A stretch of DNA of 64,000 nucleotides from Callaeas wilsoni. Taxonomy: Eukaryota > Chordata > Aves > Passeriformes > Callaeidae. Shown one piece after another: positions 1 to 13,200 of this stretch; within the stretch, counting starts at the first letter, position 1; each line of letters starts with the position of its first letter. The translations under genes and the position numbers were made by a program. Below the pieces are notes generated by a model, which was given only the letters and a program-made list of their open reading frames with translations, searched no databases and was not told where the DNA came from. The stretch lies in NCBI GenBank assembly GCA_013398955.1, contig VWPU01014135.1, positions 310,001-374,000 of the forward strand, read 5' to 3'.

Positions 1-1085
1 GGTTAGAGTGATCCAAAGTACTATGTACATAAATTTTCTACAGCCAATTTAAAACAAGGGATGCTGGTTAAAGCTGCATTTTGTCTACGATAATATTTTA
101 GAGAATTATTATTGTGAAAATCATGTTAGAGTTGATATAATTAGCCAATTTATTTTAAAATGTATTGTCTAGCAAATAATTATTTCCAGAGTATCTCTGT
201 AACAGTACATGGCATCAAAGTTCATGCATGAGATACCATTCTAGAATTATGTCCAAATGCTTGCATTTACTTAATTTGAAGGCAGAAATTTGTGTTGACA
301 CCTTAAAAGTTTGTTACGTTACAGCTGGTAGTACAAAAAGAACGTTTTGCCAGGTTTTGATTCATTGTTATTAACACTTAGCACTCAAAGCAGCACATAA
401 AAACACCAGGCCAAATGTTCCAGATTCTCAACATTTTCCTCTGTTGATACCAGCAATGTCTTACCAGTTTTAACACACTTCATTAATGAACACCCCATGC
501 CAGATGTGTCCCTGTTTAAAGGCCTAAAAATAACTCTTAAGTTGTTCCCTGGCAAATGCTAAGCTGACATAAAGATGGGCTTATGGCAATAATTATATTG
601 CTGCCTTTAAGGTTTATGTTTCACTTGCAATTGAACACACAATTTGGGATTTTTACACTGAGAATGATCTTGAGGCTACTACCTAGGAATGGGAGAGAAA
701 AGTTACAATATAAAGAGAGAAAGGCATATAATTAATTTTGTCTAAGAGTTATACTTAAAGCAGTGAACAGACGGACAGTTTTTAAATCTGAAAATCCTAT
801 CACTTGCCAGCTGTAGTATGTCACATATAACATGTCTGCCTCAAACATAGAAAAATTCCACTTGAAATGTTGGCTGGTACCAGGAATATTTTGCCAGTTC
901 TTTTACTGTTACAGAAAGAGTAATTGCTGTTTCTCACAAAATAGTATGTAGGATGAGGGAGAAGCTGATATTTAATATTTTAGTCAGAGGAGGAGAGAGA
1001 AACATGACAAGGAATAAAATAAAACCTTGCAGACATTTTCTCCTGATGATTTGCTTACCACATGAAAAATCTCACTTATTTTGAT
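1..1085. other. AT-rich non-coding stretch, no gene seen
   Basis: Unique-looking AT-rich sequence with stops in all frames at short intervals. I see no repeat family, splice-flanked open frame or RNA gene in it. Confidence 0.6.
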
Positions 1086-1133
1086 GTATATGTGTGTGTG
1101 TATATATGTATATATACATATATATATATGTAT
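1086..1133. repeat. TG/TA dinucleotide microsatellite
   Basis: A run of alternating purine-pyrimidine steps, first TG repeats and then TA/TATG repeats, ends in a short A run. It lies about 14 bp upstream of a CR1 tail. The short Tyr/Ile/Cys-rich open frame beginning here is a by-product of the repeat and is not a gene. Confidence 0.9.
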
Positions 1134-1146
1134 AAAAAAAATATTC

Positions 1147-1289
1147 ATCCCTGAAGGTATGCCAGGCCAGGTGGACAGGGCTTGGAGGATGTGGTCTGGT
1201 GGAAGGTGTCCCTGCCCAAGGCAGGGGTGTTGGAATGAAATGAGCTTTAAAATCCCTTCTGACCCAAACTGTTCTGGGATTCTATGATT
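1147..1289 (+). mobile_element. CR1 LINE fragment, 3' end only
   Basis: This shows the forward-strand CR1 3' untranslated end: the 'ggacagggcttgga' segment, then 'ggtgtccctgcccaaggcag', then the terminal 'ttctatgat' octamer. Only the last ~140 bp survive, the normal outcome of 5' truncation during target-primed reverse transcription. It is diverged in the middle and inert. The overlapping 68-codon frame reads across the microsatellite and this tail, so it is not a gene. Confidence 0.9.
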
Positions 1290-4200
1290 TAACCTGTTCT
1301 AGTCCCTTGAAATATTTGTTGAAATGTAGTCCTGTTTTCTCTGTGTGCCTTCCAGCCTGTGGATGATATGCACAGAGATGATCTGAGGAATGACAGCTGT
1401 TACCTCACTATAAAACATGATCTATTCTAGGTAATTTCATCTGTATTTATAACTTTATTCTGTGATGTTTCTGATGATGCCATTCAGTGTGTATTGCGCC
1501 TTGCAAAGATGGTTTGCATTGCTGCTCTTTTGGATTCCTCTGCCAGCAGGGAAGATGTTTATTGGTTTCCAAATATCAGTTTACAAGGCCAAGGAAAGAA
1601 GGAAAAGGAAGAGTCATCAAATACTATCAGCTTGTGTTTAGTAATACCTTCATTACTCCTCAGAGAAAATAATGTAAGACCTTGTTGTGAGTAAAATACC
1701 AATAATCTCCATTCTATATTGGCTGGGAACTTTAGGTTTTTCTATCTATACAATATTTATTTTGTGAGTAATTTCTGAGATTCAATAAACTAAGTGTTCC
1801 ATGGTAAATGCCCAAAGAGTAAGTGGCATCATTAACTGCTTTAAAATATCTGAATGGGGACTACAAGTCGTAGAAATTACAAAACTATAAACTAGGTTTG
1901 GAATGACTTGTTTTTTCCACTTCTATCTCAAATATATTAGGATATCTCATCTAGGTAGAGTGATCCCCTGTCTGTGGCTGTGACAGGGTCTCTGAGGCTG
2001 TAACCCTCACACAGGAAATTTTCTGAAAAGTGCCAGTAGAAGCATCAAAGCCTTATCTAATTCTTATCTAATAGATAACAAACCAAAAATTAAATGCTTA
2101 CAAAAAACACTTTATTTTCTCAACAAAGTTCTAATGCCTGAACTTCAATTACAAACAAACAATAAATATTTAGACATAGGAATGTTTTTGAGAATTAATT
2201 TGTTTTGGTTTTTTGCAGCTCAGAATTGGTGGTCAAAGATGAAAAGGTTCAAGAGGGAGACCTCAACTTAATCTGGTTTTAAGCCAAGAAAAGATTTTAA
2301 CATGCAGAGACCAAGAAAAAATTTTAACATGCAGAGAGTCTGGCTGTCCTGATGCTTATTTCCACTCCTCATATCCCTTTCTTTGTAGCCAAGGAGGTAT
2401 ATTTGGAGTATATTCAATCCTTAAAAAGATTTGGGATGGAAGTATAATTCTGAATGTCATCTTGTGACTCTAGTACTGATGTCAGTAGTGGTTTACAGTG
2501 AGTTCCTTCTTCCAGCCTATAATTCATTTCAATGTAAGTTTTTCAAGTTATTTTATATGCTCTGTTGCCCAAAAACTCTCCTTGCACGTGTTTCCTATTA
2601 GCTTCCATAGAAGAGAAGGTCAATCCATTTGTTCCTTCTCAGAAGAAAATATTTAAGTGCCAGAGATCTCCATTCCTTGTTGTCCAGAATAATTGTAAAG
2701 ATTTATTATGACAAGCATAGTTGTAGAGATAATCCAGGCTGCTGTCTCTTTGAAATAAGAATGAGAAAACAAGTGCTAAAAAACCCAGTATTTTCCTCCA
2801 TGTCTTTCATTACACGACAAAATGGGAAGAAACATCTGGAGCCGAGTGTGAATTCAAAGGTACAACCCGAAAATTCCCCTGTTGGCTCATTACACCCATT
2901 ATCTGTCTTCATTTGCTGCCCTTTCTCAGCTGCATCATACACTATTTCCTTCTGGACTGCTGTTATTCTCTGCTTCATTGGCTGCTAATGAGTTGAGATA
3001 CAGAACAGCATGTCTTCTTTCTTTATTCTTTCCTAACATTTACTGAGGGGCTGGAGGCTTGATTCATTTATTTGTATTTTTTTTTCCTTCATTATTTGAG
3101 AGGGAGAACCAGAAAGAGGAAGACAGCTGACATCCAGCTCAATACTCATGGATTTGATTGTGCTTGTAGCAGAATTTTTGGTGGCAATGAAAATTACCTC
3201 AATTCTTTTAAACCTGAAAATCTATTTGCTTCTCTCTTCAGTGAATCTTTTTCATATAGAGCTGTATTATATATGGTCTCATGATTTAAGAATGATAATG
3301 AAGGTAAATGGAACCATTCACTTTTAATCTCTGTTCTGATCTTGATTGGTATGGAGAATAATGATTCACAACTTCTCTGCGTGTCCATTTCCAGACTGGC
3401 ATTTTAGTTATTCATAAAAAAAGGTATTGGGGAAAGGATTCTATATAAGTATAAGTCTTAATGTTCTGGTGGTTTGGATTTTACTCTTTGCTCTTTATTT
3501 TTATCTATATTTTTTTTTCTTCCCAATTTGTTTCTCAAGGCAGAAAAAAAAATGGAAGAAAGCAACTTTGAAGTGAGTACTGTCTTCCAGTTTCTCCAAA
3601 ATGAAAATCTCAATAAGGAAATAAACTTTTTATAAGTGGTGGGACTTTTACAGGAAAGGTATTGGACTTTTTCTGCAGTTCTGTAGGTTCCTGTAGGTTC
3701 TACCAAAATGATTCCTAAACTGGAAGCCTTGGTATTCCCAATAACAAAACCAGTAATGTTTAAAGGTAATTAATTTTTAAAAGATATATAATTATATGAT
3801 TGACTCTTCAAATAATCCGTAATTAACATTGACATTTCATGGCTGGCATTCCAATTTAAGTGTGTTTAAAGGTACTCCCATGCTGCAGGAACACCAGGTT
3901 ATGAACCACATCAGCCTTTTGAAATTCATCAGCAAAACGGACTTTTTCTGTGATTGCCTTTATTCTCTTCATGTAGTTTTGGGAACACTTGCAAATTTAT
4001 CCTCAGGTAAATAATTTATGGCCACATTTTTCCCTTCTATCCTTAAATTTCATAACGGAAAGAAATTATTTTTTGAAATTCAGGTTTTCTCATGAAACTC
4101 AGTATTTATTACTTTATATTCCCTGCGTAGGAAGTGGTGACATGTAGATTCTATTGGGATTATTTATCTCTGTATTTTGATTTAGATTTTGCTTTCCAGT

Positions 4201-7200
4201 AGTTGTGTATAGATGTAAATGTCAACCCAAACTTTGAAGGTGTCATATAATTGCATGAAATAACAATTTCTGGGTCTGAGTGTGTTTTACTCCAAGCTTT
4301 TGGCAACTCCCAGTGCTATATGCAAATATATATATGCAAATCTCTCTGTAATCAAGCCTAGGAACCCAGCTCTGCATTGAGAATCTCTGATGTAAAATTC
4401 ACCTTTAGGTAGAAAAGCAGCATTTCTATTCACACCTGAAATTGGTCTTTTAAAAAAGTTTTTATAGCCAATGAAGTACTGTAAGGTGTTTGTCTTTTTA
4501 AGAAATAATGTGGAAAGGACTTGTCCAAGGTACGACAGCCTTGACCTGAATTTTGTGACACGTGGTCACAATGAGATTTCTGCTCTCCCTTCTTTTGAGG
4601 TGCATTGAAAGAAAATAGAAATACAGTGTTGCAGCAGAACCAAGATGGCAAAGGTGCAGAACTTGGACTTGGGAGAGGAACTTTGGGAAACTTCTTCTTC
4701 CCCAGGTAGCAGCAAAATTTCTTTTATGAAAGACAAAAGAAATGAGGCAGAGAAGTCGCTAACTAGAACAGATTTGACAGAGGTGTGAAATTGAGTTAAA
4801 ATAAATTGAATAAAATCTCAACATGAATACTAAGAAATAGAAAATTGTTATCCTGGTGTCTGCTTAATTTACAGACTGGGGTATAGATGTGCAGCAGATC
4901 AGAAAAGGAGTTGTAGGGAAAAAATATGAAAGGCCAGGCTCAATAAAATATTTCAGACGTGAAGTTTGAAATAATCATATTAAACCAAGTGGAAATGGCT
5001 TTAAATCTCTAAATAAAATGTATTTGCATAAAAATATGAGGAATAGTGTGCCGTGATTCCATGGGCTTGTCTAAATCTAGCACATGTAAGCTCAGTTTAG
5101 AATCGTGTGCTTTGGACATCTGCACTTTTTAGATCTCATCAGATTACTCGGAATGCAAATAAATAAATCCATATGCTTTTCAAAATAAAAGAATCACGGA
5201 ATTCAGAGATCACTGAATTGCCATTAATTGGTAATGGCTCCACAGAGTGCAGTGCAGGATTTATCAGGTGCGTGTCCTGCAGTGCTGGTGAGCTCTGGAG
5301 CCTCACAGAGAAGGAAAACAATGGAAGTAATTGCCTTGGGGAAATTATTCCTGTATTCTCCGCTTCCTTTTCAGGATGATGCACAAAGCTATTTACTCAG
5401 TGATAGTGGTACACAGTTTGGAATGTCCTGATGTTCCTATAAAAATTAAAAAGGTTGAATAAGAGGAAGAAAAAAATATTATTGACCTTCCTTTAAGCAG
5501 AATTTCTGTATCATTGTACTTTAATTCTCCCAATTGGAATTTGTAATCAGCCTGTGACAATGCTGACAGGTCATGGCTGGATGCTTTCTCCAGAGCAGAG
5601 GGAAGCAAATATGGGATATGCCACAGCTAAAACAATAAAAATCCTCTCTAGGTCAGTCTGAGACAACTTTCAGAAATTTCTAAAAGAAACTGTACTCAGA
5701 CAACAAATGCCATTACTCATTACCCAACAACAGACAGCACTGAGCTTAAAACATTATAGTTGAATATTAAAACTTAGCAGAATTTCAATAATACAATGTG
5801 ATAATTTTCCATCCCATTTGCCATCAATTTTCCTTTACTTAATAAACAGTGCTACAATTCTGGCTTGTGTTTAGGATTTACAAGCTGGCTGTTCTTTCTA
5901 AGAGGGTGTCTAACAAATTTTGACACAGCCTTTTGATGCCTGCTGGTGAGAACGAAAATTAAAGTGGCTTTACAGGAAAGATTTAATTTGAATTTATGCA
6001 TTACTTTATGCAGTACATGTATGGAAGTAGCTACAAATGTCTTGCCTGTCCATATATATGAACTGAAATTGAGGCTAAATTTTATGATTTTTTTTAAAGG
6101 AAAGGCCTATCTAGCATCCTTTATTTCTATAGAAAAGACTCTAAAAAAGAAGGAATGAGCCTCATAAGCCATTTGGAAAGAGGAGAGTGCATCAAAAATT
6201 TATGAGGATTATTAAAGCCATTGTAGTTAATTTGTTAAGTGAGAAAATGAGGGGAAGAAAGATTTTTAAAGTAGGGATGATTGCCACTGTGTTATTACAG
6301 GGTTCCTCAGAAGGAGGAGTTTAAGGATGTTTAAGGATGCTCCTCGGTTCATCTGTGTCTCAGTATCCCACTCGTGGGTGAGGGAATTGGCACTAAAATC
6401 CCACCAAAAGTTGTTTGTAAGGTAGAAATGAGGGGAAAAGGAGCTGATGAAGGGTGTTTGGGCTGCTAGCAACCATCAGGAGATGGAGATGAGAGGAGGG
6501 GATGTGTTTCATGTCGTTCCAAAGCAGCACAGATCACTGTTTAGATGGGAGGGTTTCAGTTCTGCTTCCTGCCCTTGATAAGAGAGTGAACACACGTAGC
6601 TCTTTGCTACCATGAATATTTAATTAAAACAACCTCCTCAGTCTGAAAGGAAAAGTTTTTACGTGAAGTTCTTTGCCCTCTCCAGTGCTGGGTTTGTGGC
6701 CATGAGAGATAAGTCATTACACGAGATGGGCTCCACCGACATGGTTCTGCCTATGGAGATAAAATTAAAAGTCCAATTAAGCACAGCCAGGAGGCGTGAA
6801 AGAAGTGAAATAATTATCTTCCAGTGCTTTCTAACCGAAAAGAAGAACGCACTGAGATTATCAATAATCTACCTAAAGTCAGTATAATAACAAAAGGGAA
6901 GATATATAACCCCTTGGAAGGCAAACTCACCGAAAAAATAAATACCCAAAGGCATCAATGATAAGTTTTTATACAGGAGAAAAAGGAGCAGTTTAACTTC
7001 TCTGCACGTTATTTTCTCTCTCAGTCAAAGAAGAGATAATTAAATCAGTGTCTTCCACTCTGTTCAGGTTTCCTTCAGCAACGTGTATCAGTGTGTTAAA
7101 AACAGTACTTTGCCTTGTCTCCCTTGGCAAGTGAATAGATAGTTTCAAACAGATAGTTTCAAACTTAAAGAATAATGGAATATAAAATTATGAAGAAAAA

Positions 7201-9723
7201 ATATAAATACATTTCAACCTGGCTTACCAGTGTGTTTGAAAACATTCATTTCAGCAAATGGGGAAGATCTATCATACACTGAGAGAGAACTGCAGGTAAT
7301 AATAAAAGTTAATACATCATAAATACTTTAGTTGTCAAAAAATATATATATATTTTTCCCAGTCATAGAATCGCTGCAGGTAACTTCTTTAAATCTGATT
7401 GTATACCCTAATTTTAAAATTTTAAAAAATTGATTGTCTTTGACTTTTCATTCGGTCAAAAGAAATTTCATAACTTTTATCTCTATGGCTGTGTATAAAA
7501 TAACTCTTCAAAAACGTGTCTACCTTAATCTTAAAGCTTTCATGGCTTCATTTAATGCTATTCATACCTGCTAATAAGCCTACATAAATTAAATAAATAA
7601 GAATTGTACTTGCTTTCCAGATAAACTTCTTTTGAATGGAAGCATTTTCATGTTTTGTATGTGTAAGTCTTTTAAAATTCTCCCATCTTAACTAGATCTT
7701 TGCAATGATTGTTTGTATACAGACAAGAGTGTACTTAAAACCCATTCAAACTGCTCTGAAGTCCACTTTTATAATTTAATGTATTTTAGAAACACTGCAT
7801 TTTGCAACATGGTAGAAAAATGCAATAGGGAGGCAGATAAAAGCTCAGACATTAAAGATAAGACACTACTGTAGCTTAATATTGATGAAAGAAATACTAG
7901 ACATTAGAGAAGTTTAATTTTTTAGGGTTTTTCTCTTCATATTTAAAGTAAATTAATTGTCACATGTAAAACCAAATTTATTTCCTAGTCTACTGCTCAT
8001 TGCTTAACTTGCCTGTAAGAAACAAAACCTTTTTCTCATGCTATTCTTTTAAAAATTTGAATTTCTTCCTTAACAAGTTTACATCTCTATTCTCAGGCAG
8101 TGTTCTCTTGTGGAACTTTTTGTGTTGGTTTCCCAACAGCCACAAAAGGCCAAAAGTTTCCTCCTTTGTTCTAAAATGATTGTGGCTCATTTGTTTAAAA
8201 ATATCAGCAGCCTAAACTAGCAAATGAGTTTAAACTCCTAAAAATGCAGCATTGCTTAAAAGCCAGTGGCCTTAGAGAAAGGTTTGGATGGTATTTTGGA
8301 AGCTCAGCCTCTTGAAGCTTTTTGTTTAAAAAGGCATTTAATGTTCATTCAGCCTCAGTTAATGGAATTTGTTTATTTGTTCTTGTTTCTGCCAGTTAAA
8401 TCTATGATCTGTGAGCTTTTAAATACTTACGGAAACACTCTTATTTTGTTTTCCACATTATCTCAGTCTGTATTTTATTATCTCTGAACATTATCATTGT
8501 CACCTCAGTGTCTCTTAAAGGCTTCCATTGAGTCCCAAGTCAGGTTCTTGACCCACCCCTGGATCTTTCTGCTTTCCATGGAGTTGTCATCATGAGGCTC
8601 ATTTTAATTTTCACAGATCTACTCACTGTTAATTAACTCTGAAATTCAGAGCACTGAAGCCTTTTATTTTCATATGCAGAAGTGAACGCTCCCATCGCTA
8701 TTTATCCTGGAAAATGAACAACTCTGAAAAAAGAGCCTAAGCAGCCAAAAATAATCTATATAAAATATGCATTGAGTCAGAAGAGGGAAGAAAATCAATA
8801 GAGTTCGTATAAATTCTGTTAGCCCAAGGGCATCAGTGACTTGCAGTGTAAGCCAATGTCTTAAGTGCTTTGTTTTGACAATTTACTTATAAATAAATTT
8901 ATATTTTCTCAGCCCTAGTAAAGGAGAACTAAAAACTCCAGTTTTGGCACGTGGATCTCCCCTTTAACCTCTACCTGCTGTAGAGGTGCAAAGCTGTGGC
9001 TGTTTCATGAATGCCAATTTTCAGCATCTCTGATTTGCTGCAAACATGAAGATACCTGTATGCAGATGACATCAAAATTTTGGTAAATAGAGGTATAAGA
9101 AATAGAAGAGAAAATAATTAAAAATCAAATATAATTTGTTCCAAAAACGGCTGTATCTGCCACCAAAAGATTTTGCACTCAAAATCAAGATTTTAAGCCT
9201 TAAATGAGCTGTTTTATAACCACTAAAGTATGTATCAGTTAGCATACTGAAACATGGTTAAAAACCGCTGATTGAACTGTATTTTTAGAGCAATTAATTC
9301 AACGTTCTATTTATGTCTACAAAAAGATGTGAATTTGGTGGGTTTTCATCAAGCTCCAGGAAACACATTTTATTTTTTTCAAGAAAAGTTACAGTTATGC
9401 CTTTCAAATCAGGAAAATGTTTCTATCTTTTGGTCCCATTTATCTGTTTGTCAGCCATAGTTTATAAAAGGCAGTTTTAGGAAGGAAGAAAACAATGTTT
9501 GCTCATAGTTGCAGACAATTTTCAAAGCAGCCACAGCTTCAGCTTTTCCCATGGAGTGGATGTACTTCAGTGGAATAAAACAGCAAATAGTCATAAAAAG
9601 AAATAGCCATAAAAGAAAATAGCCCACACAATCAAATAGGAGGTGGGGCTGGCAGTGTTCTTCTGTTGATGGCTTTTTGATAGTTCTGTTTGATCAGTCA
9701 GTCCCTGCCTTCAGCGAGGTAGA
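1290..9723. other. Long AT-rich non-coding interval
   Basis: About 8.4 kb without a recognisable gene. It contains a 27-bp tandem duplication (2284-2337), two perfect ATGCAAAT octamers (4320-4341), a nearly self-complementary A/T tract (7337-7357) and a 14-bp direct repeat 'agatagtttcaaac' near 7140-7165. Open frames reach 119 codons at 2629-2988, with a 90-codon frame open on the other strand. They have no recognisable domain and look like chance. No CR1 fragment was recognised here. Confidence 0.55.
2284..2337. repeat. 27-bp tandem duplication, 2 copies
   Basis: Two adjacent 27-bp units begin 'ccaagaaaa' and end 'catgcagaga', differing at one position (g versus a in the A run). This is a simple local duplication with no coding relevance seen. 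Confidence 0.9.
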
Positions 9724-10250
9724 GCAGAACCACAGAAGATTTTGGGTTGGAAGGGGCCTTAAACCTCCTCCAGTGCCGCCCCTGCCAGGGGCAGGGACAC
9801 CCTCCACTGTCCCAGGCTGCTCCAAGCCCTGTCCAACCTGGCCTTGGGCACTGCCAGGGATCCAGGGGCAGCCCCAGCTGCTCTGGGCACCCTGTGCCAG
9901 CTCCCCTGACCTGCTGGCCACAGTCCTTTGGTGCAGCCCAGGCCATGGGGGCGTTTCTGGGATCCACCACACATGGCCAGGTCGTGTCGAGCTTCTCATG
10001 CACCAACACCCCCAAGTCCTTCTGCTCAGGGCTGCTCTGAACCCCTTCTCTGCCCAGCCTGTGCTGGGGGCTGCCTGACCCAGATCCAGCGCCCTGAACT
10101 TGCCCTTCTCCATCTCCACAAGGTTTGCCCAGTCCTGTCCAGGCCCCTCTGGGTCCATCCCTTCCCTCCAGCATGTGAGCCCACCACCCAGCCCGGGGCT
10201 GCTGCTGAGGGCTCCATCCCACTGTCCCTGTCACAAAAAGAGATGTTAAA
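9724..10250 (-). mobile_element. CR1 LINE fragment with internal deletion
   Basis: A CR1 copy on the minus strand. Its 3' end lies at the left ('tttgggttggaagggg', 'caggggcagggacacc', 'ccaacctggccttgg', 'ccagggatccaggggcagcc'). The right part encodes the end of CR1 ORF2, the reverse transcriptase polyprotein: the minus-strand translation contains the KDLGVLVHEKL block typical of its C-terminal region. The two parts meet at about 9900, where the 3' UTR-proximal sequence jumps directly to the 'gacctgctggccac' segment. That skips several hundred bases expected in between. Homology ends near 10250, so the copy is also 5'-truncated. The overlapping open frames of up to 199 codons on both strands are products of this GC-rich element and are not host genes. 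Confidence 0.93.
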
Positions 10251-13200
10251 TGTGTCTGTACACGTGCCTCGCTGTGCCCAAAGCACAAATAGCTCATTGC
10301 ACACGGTCTGACTTGATGATCAGGGTATCAGAAATCCTCTAATTTTAAATTAATTTACAGTGTCAGCCTGTCAATGTCATCTGTGTCACCACCACCACTT
10401 CCCAAGGTTTGCCAGCAGCAGCGGGCCTGCTGTTGTGCTCATTTACCTCAGCAGCCTTCATCTTACTGAGAAAAAGTTTAGAAAAAGTGATTTAATTTGC
10501 CATGTCTTACTTCCACTGATAAAATAATTAATAAAGTCCAGGTTAACTTAGAATTTCATGACTGAACTCAGCTGGGCATTCTTGAGTCAAATCCATTCTG
10601 ACTAGATTCACAGTTATGCCCTTCACTTTCATGAATATATAAATATATAAAATTACAAATATATCTAAAATAACAATAGAAATATCATATATGGGTACAT
10701 AAATTTGTATATTGGTTTTCTTTATTTCATATTTATGAAATTTATTGATACAAAATGTCTGCTATTGTTCACCCAGGAGTGGCCACTCCTCAGTAACTTA
10801 GGTGTGATGCCACACTGCAATTCAGAGGTTTTTCTCTGGCTGAAAACCTCTATGTTAATACAATTCCTTTATCTGCAGTTTCAATCTAGGGGAAAGCATG
10901 ACTGAAGATGTAACTGCATTTCTCGTTTTAACCTTTCCTAGGAAAGTGTCTTTTTTACTTCCATTCATCATGTTTTGGGAAGAGCTCTGGAGTTCTTTGG
11001 GGCGATGCACAGGTAGGAGCGAATAACGAAAGGATGTGATTTATGTTTGCTGCTGGGAGCCAGAGTGACTCCAAACAACAGCAGCACTGAAATGACGAGG
11101 AAATGTTCGATTTGCTCTCGTCAAGCAGTGTGGGTGTGTGGGAAGTTGACAAGGCATAAACTGGTAAGTGGTATCCCTTTTAACCAATCTAGCACTAATG
11201 TACGTTGATAGAACACGAAGGATAACACAGCCTTCCAGGAACCGAAACTGCAAGAATTATGTAGAATTTTTGGACATCAATCCTACTTTTCTATTACAAA
11301 CTTCACTGGATTATTTTGCTTTAATGACAAGAGAGTTTGAACTAAACTGTGTGGGACAAAGAGTTATAGAGACTAAGAAGGAAAAAATAATTTAGAAATT
11401 GTATGTTTAAGTATTGTTACAGCCATAGTTGTCACTGTATTAGTATTCAGCCTGTGGAACAGAAAATAAATTCATTCAAAATGCTTTTAGGTTGAGCCTG
11501 TCAGAAAAGCCACAGGAAGCCAGGAACCAATATCCCATTAAAATACATATGCTTTCAAATTTTATAAAGGCAAAAACTCTACATATAAAGACATGTGAAG
11601 ACAGTCAAAGTTGAATTATTTATGAGGATTAAATTAATAAAGCTTTAATTCTGAAGTAATGGATAAAACTTAAGACATATTATTAGACTGAGAGCATTGG
11701 TTCTTGATTTTTTCCAAGTGCCATATGTTCTCCACGTTACTGATATAATTAATGTAACACCTAAGTTTGAACAGTGTGTCTTCATATTGCTCTTTTGCTG
11801 CTGCATGTGTGTTATATGGGATTTTAACGGGTCTTACCGGATACTGCTCACATTTTATGGTAAAAACAATGAGATAGAGAAAACTGAGAAAAGGAGACAT
11901 TTTTAAGCTCACATTGCTGCCTGAACCTGCAGCTCATAACTACAGAGGGCTCACCATGGTGGGTAACTGCAGGAACCGGGGGTATTTTGGAGGTGCACAG
12001 TGAGAAATATTTTCAATATACGACTATTTTTTTAAAGAAAGTTTCATATGTTATTTACTATGCAAATTAGAAAAGGAATTACACATATAAGATTCATCAA
12101 AATTTAAGCAATTTACAATCAAGCAAATATTTACCTAAGGAAATTGTCTCTTATATGTGCTATATGCAATGGAGTAGAACAATTAAAGTTTAGATTTTTA
12201 TAAGTTTTAGTACTTAAAAAGAATGGTAGGAGGTGGTAAAAATAATTAGGAAAATAATAAGCGATTTTGAGTATTTGTCCCTAATTTCTTTCACTGCAGC
12301 ACACATTTCAGCCTCAGCTGCCAAGCTTAATGGCCAAGCCTACTGGTTTTAATCACAACTTAAATTCTGACTTATTAAAGTTCTTCCAGCTTTACACAAT
12401 AACCTTTAATCATTAAAATTTATTTCAGTGCTTTCTGTTAACAGAAGTTTGTTTTCAGTACATAATCAGCATTTGCTGGATGTGAATATGCAGAAATTCT
12501 TTTCTTTTGCAGGAATGTGTCTTAGCAACCATGTCCCCTTGATTCCTTTGGGCACACAGGGGAAAGAAATTAAAGTTTCTTTTCTAATTAACATAATGCA
12601 GTTAGTCCAGATTGACGAAGGGGTGGCTGTACATCTGCGACTGAGGGAATAAACCAAATATGTCAATTTGGATAAAAAAGTAAACATTCCTTGTTCAGCA
12701 CAGAATTTCAGATTAATTGTCAGCACAATAATTATGGAAGTGTAATTAATGTTTAGGCTCGGAAGTCGCTTGAGTAACAAGAATGCCCAAATACAAATCT
12801 GTGGTGTTGTCAACATTTATGCAAGTGCAGGAATTTTAAGGGTGCTTTTACATATAATTAAGTCAGCAAGCTGCCTGCTTACCAGCTAAATAAAATGATT
12901 AATGGCTATGACCCTGGTAAATTTTTGACAGTCATCTCTTGTGAGTGTAACAAGGCTGCTTTGTGGGCTGGGGGATTTTGATCGCGTGTTGTCTTGTCAG
13001 TTGTGCCTTTGCTTTCACCTTGCTATGCAGGCATCTTCTCCATCTCAGGCTCACAACTTCAGCTAAAAAGGCAGCTGTTAAAATGATCATAATTAGATAT
13101 GTTCTTGGTGCAATTACGTTGTGCAGACTGAAATGTGGGAGATTTGTTTCAGCGCAAGCTCAAATTTTTAGTATTTTTGCTTCAGATTGCATTTGTACCC

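Noticed and set aside
5188..5230. 'agaatcacggaatt' as a possible CR1 terminus
   Set aside because: Only the first dozen bases resemble the CR1 end and no downstream CR1 core follows.
9677..10311. Cluster of overlapping frames of 71-199 codons on both strands
   Set aside because: All lie on the CR1 copy. The only recognisable peptide is CR1 ORF2 remains, joined across a deletion.
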